This document shows, piece after piece, positions 47,904-60,500 of a stretch of 64,000 nucleotides of DNA. The stretch lies in NCBI RefSeq assembly GCF_019492185.1, contig NZ_JAICCF010000004.1, forward strand, positions 682,001-746,000, read 5' to 3'. Source of the stretch: Chitinophaga rhizophila (GTDB lineage Bacteria; Bacteroidota; Bacteroidia; Chitinophagales; Chitinophagaceae). Under the pieces are notes generated by a model. The model was not told where the DNA came from. It saw only the letters and a list, made by a program, of their open reading frames with translations, and searched no databases. The translations under genes and the position numbers were made by a program. Positions within the stretch are counted from its first letter, which is position 1. Each line of letters begins with the position of its first letter.

Positions 47904-50900
47904 TCAGACGGTAATTTTCCTTTGTTGGGTAACCTCGGCAGCCATTTTTTTCATGGACTGCAAATTTTCTATATGTAATGCGACAGCTGAGATCAATGGT
48001 TGCATCAGGAACAATTCCAGCCTGATCTCTGTCTGGAACTCAGACTTAACAGTATTGAGCATCCTGATCATATTCAGACTATGCCCGCCCAGCTCGAAGA
48101 AGTTGTCATGGATGCCGACTCTTTCTACGCCCAGTAACTCTTGCCAGATGGCGACCAGCCTCTTTTCCAGCTCAGTCTCCGGTGCTACGTAGCTGGACTG
48201 TACAAACGTCTGGTCTGCAATATCTGGCAGTGCGCGTTTATCTATCTTTCCGTTGGAGGTCAACGGAATATTGTCCAATACTGTAATAGCAGCCGGTATC
48301 ATATATTCAGGCAGTACGGTGCTCAGTCTGCGTCGCAGCTCCGGCATATCTGTTTCACCGCTGGCGGCAATGTATGCTACAATTACCTGCTCGTCATTCC
48401 TCTTCACGATGTCTACATATGCCTGCGTAACGCCTTCCTGTGCCAGCAACACGTTCTTTATCTCTCCCAGCTCTATCCTGTAGCCGCGTATCTTTACCTG
48501 GTCGTCTTTCCGTCCCTGGTAAATGATATTCCCGCTAAAATCTACATAGGCGAAATCACCGGTTTTATATAGCTTCTCTTCAGGCTTGAACGGATTGGTA
48601 ATAAACCGTTCTGCTGTAAGCTCAGGCAGATTCACATACCCCTTCGCCAGGTTCTCTCCTCCTACATAGATCTCTCCGGTCACCTGTGCGGGCACAGGTT
48701 GCAGCTGTGCATCCAGCAGGTAGATGGTGGTGTTATATACCGGCTTACCAACAGGCACGTAAGTGACCATATCTTCCAGGGTATAGCTGGTCACCACATG
48801 TGTCTCGGAAGGGCCATAATGGTTATGCAGTTTTACCCCGGGATTAGTAAGCAGGAAATCTTCCAGGGTCTTGTTCACCGTCAGCTGTTCGCCCGATGAA
48901 ATAATATGTTTTACCTGATGCTGGCTGATAAAGGTGGCCGGCAATTCATTGAAGAAGTTCGTGAGCGCAGAAAACGGAAAACAGAGGATTTCAATGCAAT
49001 TGCTGATGATATAATCTGACAACATAGCAAAGTCTGTCTTCAGTGGCTCTGGTGTAATATACAACGTCCCTCCGCTGCCGAGTATAAACCAGCAATCCTG
49101 CAGAGACACATCAAAACTGAAAGACGTATACTGTAATTGCTTCAGTCCCTTATCTATTCCGGAAGCCTCCCGCTGCCAGTGCATCAGGTTGTTCAGCATA
49201 CGGTGCGTTTGTATAACGCCTTTCGGTTTGCCGGTTGATCCCGAGGTGTAAATAACAAATGCGGCATCGTCCGGATGATTAACAGGTACTGGATGATCTT
49301 CTGGCCATACACTACCTTCAAAGGTATCTGCATAGATTACCTGCCTGCTGCCGGCAACTTCCGACTGCAGCAGTCCCTGTGCCGTGATCACTATATCAAT
49401 GCCCGCATCTTCCAGTATATAGCTGATACGTTCTGTGGTATACTGCCTGTCAATCGGCACATAACATGCGCCTGATTTGATGACGGCAAACATCACCAGT
49501 ACATTCAGTTCAGACCTGCCTAACAGGATGCCAACGCGTGTTTCACGAATAACTTTATATTGATCCCGCAGGCAGTGCGCCAGCTGATTCACCTTTGTGC
49601 TCACCTCACTGTACGTCAGCGAACGGTCCTCATACTGCACGGCAATATGGTCTGGCGTCAGCGCTACCTGCGCTTCAAACCAGGAAATAAATCCTGTTCC
49701 TGGTATTGCCGGGTGTACATCCTGTAATATGCCCTCGCCTGCACCCAGGTAGTTGATGCTGCTGATCGGCGCGCCCGGCTGCTGCAACAGATGACCGATC
49801 AACTGTACATAGTGCCCCATAAACTGGCGGATCAGTGCTGCATCATAGAGGTCTGTATTATATTCTAATTTTAGTTGCAGGGTATCTGTTTTCTCTTCGA
49901 CGAACAGCAGCAGGTCAAACTTGCTGGTGGTACCGCTATCCGCTGCATCTGCGGCCTGATGGCCTTCCGACTCAGGCAGTACGACCAGCATTACATCAAA
50001 CACCGGATTACGGGAAGCGTCCTTCTTCACCTGCAGGTCTTTCACCAACTGCTCAAATGGATACTGCTGATGCCCATAGGCGGCCAGCACCGACTCCTTG
50101 TTCTTCTGAAAGAAACTATCAAATGTATCGCTGCTGTCCAGCACTGTTCTCAGGGCCAGGGTATTGGTATAAAAACCTACCTGATTCTTCAGGTCAATAT
50201 GTTCTCTTGCTGCGAACGGACTACCTACTATCACGTCTGCTGCCCCGGTATAACGGCTTAGAATAATCCGCCAGGTGGCTAACATTACCATAAACAGCGA
50301 TCCTTTCTCCTTCGCCACATAGTTCCTCAGTTGGGAGGTGGTGTGCCGGTCAATAGTACTGCGTAGCGTAGCGCCGTTATACGTCTTTACTGGCGGCCTG
50401 GTATTGCGGGAAGGGAAGTCCAGCACCGGCAACTCACCACTGAGCTGTTGCAGCCAGTATTGCTGCTGCTTTTGCAGCTTGCCGGACCGCAATGCCTCCT
50501 GATGCCAGGCGGCATAATCTTTATACTGAATCCTTAATGGTGGTAATACGGGTTGCTTGCCTTCACTGATCATTACATAGGCGGCAATGATCTCCTGTTT
50601 CAGCACCGGTATAGACCAGGCATCGCAGATAATATGATGCATACAACAATAGAAGATATAAGCGCCTTCTCCGTATTTCAGTATAGCGCCTCTCATCAGC
50701 GGACCATCAGCCAGGTCAAAAGGCTGTTTCAGGTCATTACTGATGTAGGCTCTTGCTGCGGCCCTGTCGTTACCAAAATCGCGCGCTGCAATACGGGCAG
50801 GTTCCGGTAAAATATACTGCCGCAGTTCCTGCTGTGCATCCATTCTGAATACCGTACGCAATATCTCATGCCGCTGTGTTACATAAGTTACGGCAGCTAC

Positions 50901-51233
50901 CAGGCTCACAATATCATAACTACCATCCAGCTCCATTTCAAAAGGTATATGATAAGCCAGCGAGGCTTCTGCCGATTGTGACTCCAGCCATATACGCAGC
51001 TGCGCGTTAGAGACCGGATAAGAAGGGGCTTGGGGGATAACGGGAATTTCTTCAAACTGGTTACCCGATACCGCCGAAAGATAGGCAATCACTTCCTGCT
51101 TATGCTTCCGCAGCAGATCCAGCGATCCTTCATCAACGGTGTCGTCGCGCAGAGAGACTTCAAGCTGCCCATCTACCAGTTTCACCATCACGCCTCTCTC
51201 CCGTAGACTCTTAATGAAATAGACGATTTCCAT
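47904..51233 (-). CDS. NRPS, C-A(Pro-like)-T
   Basis: 1109 aa. Domains: TubC-type docking (1-58), C near residues 70-490 with HHIICDAWS near 198 (Ala in place of the usual Gly of HHxxxDG), A with YTSGSTGKPKG near 668, and T with GGHSL near 1048. The pocket reads D-V-Q-C-I-S-H-V-V-K, close to the Pro codes DVQLIAHVVK and DVQFIAHVVK, so proline or a substituted proline is predicted; the Cys and Ser changes could reflect an analogue. The HHxxxDA change keeps the catalytic second His and is also seen in epimerisation domains, so activity is probably kept. The tail ends RKITV and the next protein opens with a TubC-type domain. Confidence 0.96.
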   Translation of the reverse strand: MEIVYFIKSLRERGVMVKLVDGQLEVSLRDDTVDEGSLDLLRKHKQEVIAYLSAVSGNQFEEIPVIPQAPSYPVSNAQLRIWLESQSAEASLAYHIPFEMELDGSYDIVSLVAAVTYVTQRHEILRTVFRMDAQQELRQYILPEPARIAARDFGNDRAAARAYISNDLKQPFDLADGPLMRGAILKYGEGAYIFYCCMHHIICDAWSIPVLKQEIIAAYVMISEGKQPVLPPLRIQYKDYAAWHQEALRSGKLQKQQQYWLQQLSGELPVLDFPSRNTRPPVKTYNGATLRSTIDRHTTSQLRNYVAKEKGSLFMVMLATWRIILSRYTGAADVIVGSPFAAREHIDLKNQVGFYTNTLALRTVLDSSDTFDSFFQKNKESVLAAYGHQQYPFEQLVKDLQVKKDASRNPVFDVMLVVLPESEGHQAADAADSGTTSKFDLLLFVEEKTDTLQLKLEYNTDLYDAALIRQFMGHYVQLIGHLLQQPGAPISSINYLGAGEGILQDVHPAIPGTGFISWFEAQVALTPDHIAVQYEDRSLTYSEVSTKVNQLAHCLRDQYKVIRETRVGILLGRSELNVLVMFAVIKSGACYVPIDRQYTTERISYILEDAGIDIVITAQGLLQSEVAGSRQVIYADTFEGSVWPEDHPVPVNHPDDAAFVIYTSGSTGKPKGVIQTHRMLNNLMHWQREASGIDKGLKQLQYTSFSFDVSLQDCWFILGSGGTLYITPEPLKTDFAMLSDYIISNCIEILCFPFSALTNFFNELPATFISQHQVKHIISSGEQLTVNKTLEDFLLTNPGVKLHNHYGPSETHVVTSYTLEDMVTYVPVGKPVYNTTIYLLDAQLQPVPAQVTGEIYVGGENLAKGYVNLPELTAERFITNPFKPEEKLYKTGDFAYVDFSGNIIYQGRKDDQVKIRGYRIELGEIKNVLLAQEGVTQAYVDIVKRNDEQVIVAYIAASGETDMPELRRRLSTVLPEYMIPAAITVLDNIPLTSNGKIDKRALPDIADQTFVQSSYVAPETELEKRLVAIWQELLGVERVGIHDNFFELGGHSLNMIRMLNTVKSEFQTEIRLELFLMQPLISAVALHIENLQSMKKMAAEVTQQRKITV

Positions 51234-51236
51234 TAC

Positions 51237-54200
51237 TCAGATAATTAATTTTTTTACACTATAGTTTGTATCAGTTTCTGCCAGCAGCCATCTTGCATTT
51301 TCTATATTATCTGCCAGCACCTGTATCGTGGGGCATTGAAACAATACCTGTATGTCGAGCGAAACGCCATATTGCTTATGTATAATGGCAAGCAGTGAAG
51401 TAGCCTTCAGACTATGCCCGCCCAGGTCAAAAAAGTCGTCTGTTACGCCGATATCAGTCTTTCCCAATACCTGCTCCCATATTTCTACCAGCTCCCGCTC
51501 CAGTGCGGTAACCGGTGCAGTATATTCCCGGGCTGCGGTAGCTGCTATTTCCAGCTGCAACAACGCCTTTCTGTCTGTCTTGCCATTAGGCGTCAATGGT
51601 AACTGTTCCAGTACCACATATGCTGCCGGCAGCATATACTTGGGTAACCGGCCTGCCAGCAGACTTTTTAAACGTTCTAAATGGATGTCCGCGCCTGCTA
51701 TATATGCAATGACTGCCGGCTCGGCGGCCGCTGTATTAACCAGTACGGCTGCGTCAACGACTGCGGGATCCAGTTTCAGGGTATATTCAATCTCTCCTAA
51801 CTCAATCCGGTGCCCCCTGATCTTTACCTGGTCATCCTTACGGCCGGCGAATACAATGTTGCCATCCGGCAGACTATACCCCAGATCTCCAGTACGGTAC
51901 ATCTGCTGACCGGGCCAGTATGGGTTGGGAACAAATTTCTCCGCCGTCAGTTCCGGCCGGTGCAGGTAACCAGCGGATAACTTCACACCCGAGATGCAGA
52001 TCTCACCTGTTACATAGTGAGGCTGTTGCTTCAGCGCCGGCGACAGTATGTAGAACGCTGTATTGCTCACCGGCTTGCCAATAGGTACGTTATGCGCCTG
52101 CGGCATCGCAATACGGTAACAACTGCTATAGGTAGTATCTTCTGAGGGACCATACAGGTTCCTGACTTTGCTAGTATATGGCAGCAGCGCATTGGCCAGG
52201 GCTACCGGCAATGGCTCTCCTGCCATATTGATGGCGGCAGCATTTGCGAAAGACAGCCCGTTATGCAGCAGTTCATTGATAACAGAAGGTACAGTATTGA
52301 TCAGCACCTTTGTGTCAACAGGGAGGTGCTGCGCAATGTCAAGGCCATGTTGCAGTACCCGTACCCTCCTCCCTATGCTCAGCGGATAGAATATTTCAAA
52401 TACAGACAGGTCAAAACAATGGGACGTTACTGCATAGGCAATGTCAAAGTCATCGGACGCAAATTCCGTCTTACTCCAGTCCAGCAGGGCTACTGCATTC
52501 CGGTGCGTCAGCAGCACGCCTTTCGGCCTGCCGGTAGAACCGGAAGTATAAATCACATAAGCAGCTTGTTCCGGGGTGATGTTAACGGACGGTAATGTTG
52601 CCGGACAACCTTCCCAGTCTGCCGACAGGATCAGGTCATCGGTAACCACTACCGCACACCGGCTATCCTCTTCAATGAAACGGATCCGTTCTTCAGGATA
52701 GTTCAGATCTACCGGCACATAGGCAGCGCCTGTTTTCAGTACTGCCAGCAGGGAGATGACCAGCCATTCACTGCGCGATACTTTAACCCCCGCCAGGTCT
52801 CCTGATTTGATGGCATAATGCTGAAGCAGATAATGAGCCAGCTGACTGGAACGTTCCTGCAATTGCCGGTAGGTCAATGTAACGCCATTGTATACCACTG
52901 CGGTGGCATCAGGCGTGCGGGCGGCCTGTTGCTCAAATATCTCTACCAGGTGTGACTCATTAACCGGCGTTAATACGGGTATTGTATACCGCTCTTCGGG
53001 CGTCAGGTATTCCAGCAGGTTTATAGCCTGCTCAGGATTGGCAAGCGCCGACAATATAAACCCTTCCAGGTGTTGTACCAGCGCGTGTATAAATGGCTCA
53101 TTATAGAGGTCAGTATTATATTCCACCTGGAGCTGTAATGCACCTGCATCTTCTATAAAAGAAAAGGTAATATCGAACTGGCTGCTGCGTTTCTTACGCT
53201 CACAAACGGTTATGGTAATGTCTTCCAGCACATGGGCGGTACGCGGTTGATTCTGTAACACAACCATTACGTCAAACAACGCAGACCGGGATACATCCCT
53301 CCTGGCCGACAAACTATCCAGCAGCAGGTCAAACGGATAGTCCTGATGCTTATATGCTGCCAGCAGGGTGTTCTTCTGAATATCCAGTAAGGCTGCAAAG
53401 CTGGATTCTCCGGGGAATGTGGTGCGGATCGCCAATGTGTTCAGGTACAGGCCGATCTGCTGCTCCAGCACTGGTTGCGTTCTTCCTGCCACCGGCGTAC
53501 CCAGTATAATGTCTGACTGACCGGTATACCGGAAAAACAAACCATTGATACCTGCCATCAGGCCCATAAACAGGGTAGCGCCCCGGCTCCGGGTGTAGCT
53601 GGTCAGCTGCTGACTGAAACCCGTTGAGAAAGTATGTTGTAAGGATGCGCCGTTATAGGTTTTGACCAGCGGACGTTTATATACCACCGGCAGTTCCAGT
53701 ACGGGTAACTCGCCCGACAGTTGCTCCTGCCAGTAAGCGGCGGCTGGTTGCAGCTGTTGCTGACTGGCGTCGTTTGTCATCCAGACTGCATAGTCCTTGA
53801 ATTGTATGGGTAGTACTGGCAACACCGGTGTCTGTCTGCCCTTCAGTGCCTGATACATGGCTATCAGCTCCCGATTAAACACCTCCATTGACCACCCGTC
53901 GCTAATGATATGATGCAGCGTTAACACCAGTACGTGCTGATCCTGGTGCTCCTGTAACAGTCGGGCATGGATCAGGGGGGCAACGCTCAGGTCAAATACG
54001 TGCGCGTAACAATCCTGCACCAGCTCCTCCCGTAAGGAAGGAGTTACTGCTGTTACTGTCAGCTGTAGCTGTGCAGCCGCTGCCGGTAGTATGTATTGCT
54101 GTAAACCATCGTCCGCCGTTTCCCGGAAGCAGGTACGCAGACTTTCATGCCTCGCTATCAGCAGATTAAGAGCCTGTTCCAGCGCCCACACATCCAGCTG

Positions 54201-54494
54201 GCCGCTTAATGCCAGCTCATTGACGATGTTGTAAGCGGTATTAGCACCTTTGAATTTGCTTAATACCCACAGCCGGCGCTGAGAGGATGTGGCCGGGTAA
54301 CTGATAGCTTCAGCAGCCTGCGGAATGCTGGTCGCTGAAGACATGATATGAAGCAACTGTGTTTTATGTTGTCTGATCTCTTCCAGGAGAGCGGGTGTCA
54401 ATACGCCTTTCGGTGCACTGATCTTCAGATCTCCGTTTACGACCTTCAATATGATGCCGAGTGAGAGCAGTTTATCGGTTAACGCGTGTTTCAC
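51237..54494 (-). CDS. NRPS, C-A(Ala)-T
   Basis: 1085 aa with a GTG start at 54494, 23 bp after the previous stop. Domains: TubC-type docking (1-55), C with HHIISDG near 196, A with YTSGSTGRPKG near 653, and T with GGHSL near 1025. The pocket reads D-L-F-N-N-A-L-T-Y-K, identical by eye to the established Ala code. The same code appears in the first A domain of the upstream protein; shared SHCFDLS and GPSEDTTYS segments suggest common origin of the two A domains. The tail ends KKLII. It receives the chain from 54518-63070 and passes it to the Pro-like module, whose gene begins 3 bp after this stop. Confidence 0.96.
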   Translation of the reverse strand: MKHALTDKLLSLGIILKVVNGDLKISAPKGVLTPALLEEIRQHKTQLLHIMSSATSIPQAAEAISYPATSSQRRLWVLSKFKGANTAYNIVNELALSGQLDVWALEQALNLLIARHESLRTCFRETADDGLQQYILPAAAAQLQLTVTAVTPSLREELVQDCYAHVFDLSVAPLIHARLLQEHQDQHVLVLTLHHIISDGWSMEVFNRELIAMYQALKGRQTPVLPVLPIQFKDYAVWMTNDASQQQLQPAAAYWQEQLSGELPVLELPVVYKRPLVKTYNGASLQHTFSTGFSQQLTSYTRSRGATLFMGLMAGINGLFFRYTGQSDIILGTPVAGRTQPVLEQQIGLYLNTLAIRTTFPGESSFAALLDIQKNTLLAAYKHQDYPFDLLLDSLSARRDVSRSALFDVMVVLQNQPRTAHVLEDITITVCERKKRSSQFDITFSFIEDAGALQLQVEYNTDLYNEPFIHALVQHLEGFILSALANPEQAINLLEYLTPEERYTIPVLTPVNESHLVEIFEQQAARTPDATAVVYNGVTLTYRQLQERSSQLAHYLLQHYAIKSGDLAGVKVSRSEWLVISLLAVLKTGAAYVPVDLNYPEERIRFIEEDSRCAVVVTDDLILSADWEGCPATLPSVNITPEQAAYVIYTSGSTGRPKGVLLTHRNAVALLDWSKTEFASDDFDIAYAVTSHCFDLSVFEIFYPLSIGRRVRVLQHGLDIAQHLPVDTKVLINTVPSVINELLHNGLSFANAAAINMAGEPLPVALANALLPYTSKVRNLYGPSEDTTYSSCYRIAMPQAHNVPIGKPVSNTAFYILSPALKQQPHYVTGEICISGVKLSAGYLHRPELTAEKFVPNPYWPGQQMYRTGDLGYSLPDGNIVFAGRKDDQVKIRGHRIELGEIEYTLKLDPAVVDAAVLVNTAAAEPAVIAYIAGADIHLERLKSLLAGRLPKYMLPAAYVVLEQLPLTPNGKTDRKALLQLEIAATAAREYTAPVTALERELVEIWEQVLGKTDIGVTDDFFDLGGHSLKATSLLAIIHKQYGVSLDIQVLFQCPTIQVLADNIENARWLLAETDTNYSVKKLII

Positions 54495-54517
54495 AAAAGA
54501 AAACTTTTAGGGGCTGA

Positions 54518-57500
54518 CTAAATAGTGACTTCATCATAGTCCTGCGCTTCCTCTACAGCCATGTTCTGCTGCTGCAAAGAAAACTCCAGGAGATTAGCCA
54601 GTGATCTGATAGTTAAAGTGTCATACAGACTGCTGATGGTAAATGAGGTGTGGAATGCTTTATTGATCCGGTTCACCAGTATCACGGCCTGCAGACTGTC
54701 TCCTCCGGCTTCAAAGAAATTAGTTTCTGTACTGATACTGTCTGCCGCTGCTTCCAGTACGCTGCCCCAGATTCCTGCCAGCATATATTCTGTATCTGTT
54801 GCAGGTGCTACGTATGGCTTTGCCGGTCCTATGTCCGACAGACCCGGCGCAGGTAGTGCGCCCCTGTCTATCTTACCTGTCCTGGTTAATGGAAATACTT
54901 CCAACGGCACATATACAGATGGTACCATGTACTGTGGTAGCCGTGTTTTCAGCGCAGCCTTCACTTCCTCTGCCTGTATCGGACTACTACGGCGGATATA
55001 AGCTGTAAGGAAAGGCTGCTGATTAATTTCTTTTAGTAATACTACTGCCTCTGCTATGCCCTCGACCTGTATCAGTTGATGTTCTATTTCTGCCAGCTCA
55101 ATACGCATACCGTTTAGTTTTACCTGCGAATCTCTTCTTTGCAGGAAGACTATCTCCCCGTCGGGCAGCAGTTTGCCAATATCGCCTGATTTATAGATCC
55201 TTTTGCCAGGATGAAGCGGATCTTCAATGAATGCTTTTGCTGTCAGCTCCGGCCTGTTGAGATACCCTAAAGACAGATAGTCACTGCTGAAAGCTATTTC
55301 CCCCTCCTGGTAAATGCCCAGTCTGCGGTTGTGCTGATCCAGCAGGAAAATCTCTGTTTCCGTTACCTGGGTGCCCAGCGGAATGTTATGTTGTGTCAGT
55401 ACGGTCTGATGGGAAAGGAACTTCTGGGAAATGATGGTCGCCTCGGTAGGTCCGTAGTCATTGACCAGGAAAGCGCCATTCAGAAAATGCTGCTGAAAGA
55501 AGATCAGGTCCTGCCGTACACATGGCTCTCCGCCAAGATCGACCAGTCTGACAGTTTCCAGTATTTCGTCCTGGCCCAGGCTTTTCATGAAATGCCGGTA
55601 AATAGTTGGCACCATATGGATGATACTCACTTCCTGCTGGCGTAACCACGCTCCCAGTTCAGACAGGCCCTGCTCCCTGATATCGTAGATGCTAACACAG
55701 CCTCCATTCAGGATAGCGCCATAAATATCCTTAACGGATGCATCAAATGTATAGGTTGAAAACAGGCTGAGGTTATCTCTTTTACTGATATGTACATTAT
55801 TTGTATAGACCCTGATATAGTGCAATACATTGCGCTGGATCTGAATAACGCCTTTGGGCTCACCGGTGGAGCCGGAAGTGTATAACACATAAGCCTCCGA
55901 CATCGGATTAATCGCTGCCGGCATATCGGGTGCCGCCGCTGCGGATATATCCAGGGATAACTGCACTATCGTCAGACCAGGCAATACTGCCTTTACTTCT
56001 GCCGCCTTTTCTGCTGTGGCTACACTGCAGACGAGTACCGCTGCTCCTGAATCCTCCACGATGTACTTAATCCTGCTCACCGGATTGGCAATATCTATCG
56101 GCACGTAGGCATATCCTGCTTTCAGGGTACCCAGCATACCTGCTACACAGATAGCTGCATGCTCCAGCAGCAATGCAATCCTTGGCTGTTTTCCGCCCGT
56201 TACAGCCCTTAACTGCTGCGCCAGGTGATTGGCAATGTTATTCAGCTCCGTGTAACTGAGCGCCTTATTATGGCTGAATACAGCGGTTCGCTCCGGGTAC
56301 ATGGCTACCTGCTGCTCAAATCGCTGCGGGATTGTCTGATTAATAGCGGTTGCTTCAAATGGGAGGAACGGGTTATCGGGACGCTGTTCCTCGGATCGTC
56401 TCAGGGGTACAGCAAACATCTCCACTTGTTCCTGCCCGCCGGTCAGCTGCTGCAACACTGATACATACTCGTGTAACCAGTACGCAATTGTATCCTGCCT
56501 GAATAGCTCTCCGTCATATACACAATGCAGCGATATACCATTTGCCAGGGTTTTGATATAACATTCCAGGTCAAACTTGGGGGAAGAAGGCAATGTTCCT
56601 GCTACCGGCGTAAAATCAGCAATGTGCGCTGTACTGCCGGCTTCAAAGTCTACCAGGTTCAGGAATACTGAGCTCAGGGGAAAACGATGCAGGTCTCTGG
56701 GGATATCCAGCACTTCTATCAGCCGCTCAAAAGGATAGTTCTGGTTGACCTGTGCATCGATCAGCTGCTGATGCACCTGCTGCAGCAGTACAGGAAAGGG
56801 TTGCCCCTGCTCTACTTTGCTGCGTATCATCAAAGTATTGATAAACGACCCTACCACTTCTTTCAGCTGGTAATGATTCCTGTTGGCTGCCGGAATACCC
56901 ACAATGATATCTTCCAGCCCTGTTAACCGTTGCAGTATCAGTTTAAAGGCGGCCATGAACAGCGCAAATACGCCTGCATTGTGCCTGGCGGCCAATGCGC
57001 TGATCTGCTGCTTTAACTCATTGTCCAGGAAGAGGGTGTAGTAAGAAGATCCACTGGCTTTTACCGGCTTCCTGTTATAATCTGCCGGTAATTGCAGATA
57101 TGCCAGTTCACCACTGAACACGCCTTTCCAGTATTGCTCCTGCACAGCCATCACCGGCTTGTATAGCAGGCGGTTCTGCCAGTAAGCGTAGTCTTTGTAC
57201 TGTATGGACAATGCCGGTAGCTTACGACCATGATACAGATCCATCAGGTCGCGGGCAATGATACCCATTGACCATCCGTCACTGATGATATGATGAACGT
57301 TAAAGATCAGTACATTATTGACAATCCCTACTCTGAAAAGCGGGAATGTATCCAGGGCAAACTCATGTCCGAATATCTCACGTTGAGCTACTTCTGCTGA
57401 TTCGTAATACGGGATGCTCACCGGCTGGCACGCCAGTACCTTTTGCACAGGCTTATCATCCTGCTCTACGAAGATGGTGCGCAGTATCTCATGCCGCTCT

Positions 57501-60500
57501 ATCAGGCTGTTAAATGCGCTTTCAAACGCCTCTTTGTCCGGCGCTTCCAGCAAAGGAAACTCATTGTAGATGTTAAACTCTTTCGATCTGCCATGAATCT
57601 TGTATATCAGCCAGTAGCGCAGCTGTGTAGGAGACAGTTCGTAATAGTCTGCCGCAGGCAGGCGGTCTATATCTTCACGGGATGTCGTTCCGGCCTGACT
57701 GATCATCAGCGCGTGCTGCGACAATACTGGCGCGGCATATAACTCTTTCAGATCCAGGCGTACGTTAAACGTATGCTGGTACTCATTCAATAGTTTCGTC
57801 AATAACAAGCTATGACCGCCCAATTCAAAGAAATCATCTGTTATACTCACTGACTCCTGTGCCAGTAAATGCTGCCAGATGGCTGCAACCTTCGCTTCCG
57901 TTTCATTGGCGGCTGCTGCAAACTCTTTCCGGATAATATCTCTGGGCGACACTGCCGGCAGCTTCCTCCGGTCAATCTTGCCATTGGTGGTCAGCGGAAT
58001 TTCATCCAGCGCCACATAGTAGTTAGGTACCATGTAATGCGGAAGTCTATCCTGCAGATAACTGCGCAATGCTGGCTTATCGATGTCTGTGGTAGATGTA
58101 TAGTATGCCACCAGTACCTTTTCACGCCCTACTTCCCTCACCTCTACCAGTACATGATTAAAGACAGGCTGCCAGTTACGGATACAATGTTCTATCTCAC
58201 CCGGTTCTACCCTGTTCCCCCTGATCTTGACCTGCAGGTCTTTTCTGCCTATAAACTCCAGGTTCCCGTCAGGCAGCCAGCGGGCAAGGTCGCCCGTTCT
58301 GTATATGCGGTCTCCGGCTTTAAAAGCACTGTCCTGGAACTTTTCCTGTGTCAATTCTTCCCGGTTCAGGTAACCGCGTGCAATGCCAGGACCGGCTACA
58401 CACAATTCGCCAATGGCCCCGTAAGGTTGCAGCACCTGGGTATCTTCGTGCAGGATGTAGATCTCATAATTAGGCAATGGCAGCCCTATCGGGATGTTCG
58501 CAGTGGTTACCTTTTCAGGGTCTCCTACTATGTATACGCTTGAGACAATAGACGCTTCCGTCGGGCCATAAGCATTCAGCATGGTCACACCATTGTCGTA
58601 ATACCATTTTACAGCAGCTGGCTTGATCCCTTCCACGCCAAACAGTATCCTTTTCAGGTACACTTTGTCATAGGTAGCCAGTTGCGTCGCAATCTGTTCC
58701 AGGTGCATCGGATGCATATAACAGTTGCTGATCTTATGCTCATACAGGAAAGCTGCATATGCTTCGGGTACCATCACGGTATCTTCATGCGGTATTACCA
58801 GTGTATTACCAGAGGTCACGGCAGAGAAGATCTCCATCACAGAAGCATCAAATACATAGTTAGCGGTAAGCGCTGTGCGATGGCCGCTCTCATTGTAATA
58901 ACCCAGGAAGTTCAACAGGTTGGCATGTGTCAGCAATACTCCTTTCGGCGTACCGGTAGAACCGGATGTATAAATGGTATATGCAAGATCACTACTGCGA
59001 ATGGCGACAGCAGGTAAGGTAACCGGCAAGCCCTCTGTAGCCAGCGCTTTGTTCAGCAACGTGGCATTCAATACCAGTTTCGCCTGTGTATCATCCAGTA
59101 TATATTGCACCCTGCTATCAGGGTATTTAGGATCTACCGGCACGTATACGGCACCTGCTTTCATAATAGCCAGCAGCGCTACAATCATCCACTCACTTCT
59201 TTCCAGTTGCACAGGCAGGAACTCCTGCGCCTGTATACCTGCATATTGTATCAGGTAATGGGCAAGCTGATTGGACAATTGGTCCAGCTGTGCATAGCTG
59301 AGTGTTTTATCTTCAAATATAACGGCGGCATGACCCGCATGAGCGGCTGCCTGCTGTACAAATTTATTTACGACATTGACATCATCCGGGTAAGGATGTT
59401 TGTTGTCTTTCAACAGTACCGCTTTCTCTGCGGCGGTCAGGATGTCAAATGATTTAAGCTGTTTGTCTGCGTCTGCCTTCGCAGCAGTGATCAGTTGCTC
59501 AAAGTGAGCAAAGATGCCAGCGGCGAATGACGGTTCGTAAATATCTGTGTTGTAGGCTATCTCCAACGAGAAGCAGCCCCCGGCCTCTGTAAACGTAAAC
59601 GTCAGATCGAAGTGCGAGGTATCTCTCCCTACGGTGTAATCTGTGATCTGCAGCGCGCTGCTGATATCATTGTGCCGGAACGAGGCCAGTTGCTGCTGGT
59701 TCTGTAATACCACCATCACGTCAAAGAGCGGCGAACGTGACAAATCCCTGTCCTGCTCCAGGAGCTCCACCAGCTTATCAAAAGGCAGTCCCTGATGCGT
59801 GAATGCATTCAGCAATTGTACCTGCTCTTTTCCCACTGCCTGCCGGAAGGTATCCTGTGCATTGAACACCGTTCTTACAGCCAGCGTATTCAGATAAGGT
59901 CCTACCTGATTTTCCAGGTCCGGATGCTCACGGCCTGCTACTGGTGTACCCACAGTAATATCATACTGATTACTGTACCGGGATAACAATAGCTTCACTC
60001 CCGCCATCAGCAGCGTAAAAACTGTTACCTCCAGTTCCCTGGCCAATGACTTCAGCTGTTGGGAGAAATCGGCAGAAAAGGAATGATGCAGCAGTTTACC
60101 ATTAAATGTCTTAACCGGTGGTCTGGATTTAAAAGATGGCAGCTGCAGTACGGGTACTTCATCGCTGAACTGCGCTTTCCAGTAGGCCATATCTTCCACA
60201 TGATCCCGGGTACTTTCCAATACGGCATAGTCTTTAAACTGTACAGGAAGTGCCGGCAGCGACAAAGGCTGTTGCTGCTGCAACTGCTCATAGCAGGTCA
60301 GTATTTCGCGTGTCAGCACCTCCAGCGACCAGCCATCTGCAAGAATATGGTGCAGGGATAAAAAGAACACATGTTTCTCTTCCGATTCTCTGATCAGCGC
60401 CGCGCGGAACAGTGGTAGCTGCGACAGGTCAAACAGGTCGTTTTCCATCGCCTGGATGTACTCCTCCGGCGAGGTGTTAATAACACTGCAATGGCACTCC

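Noticed and set aside
50610-50650. HHxxxDA in the Pro-like module as evidence of a dead C domain
   Set aside because: The catalytic second His and the Asp are present; Ala at that place also occurs in active relatives, so inactivity is not supported.
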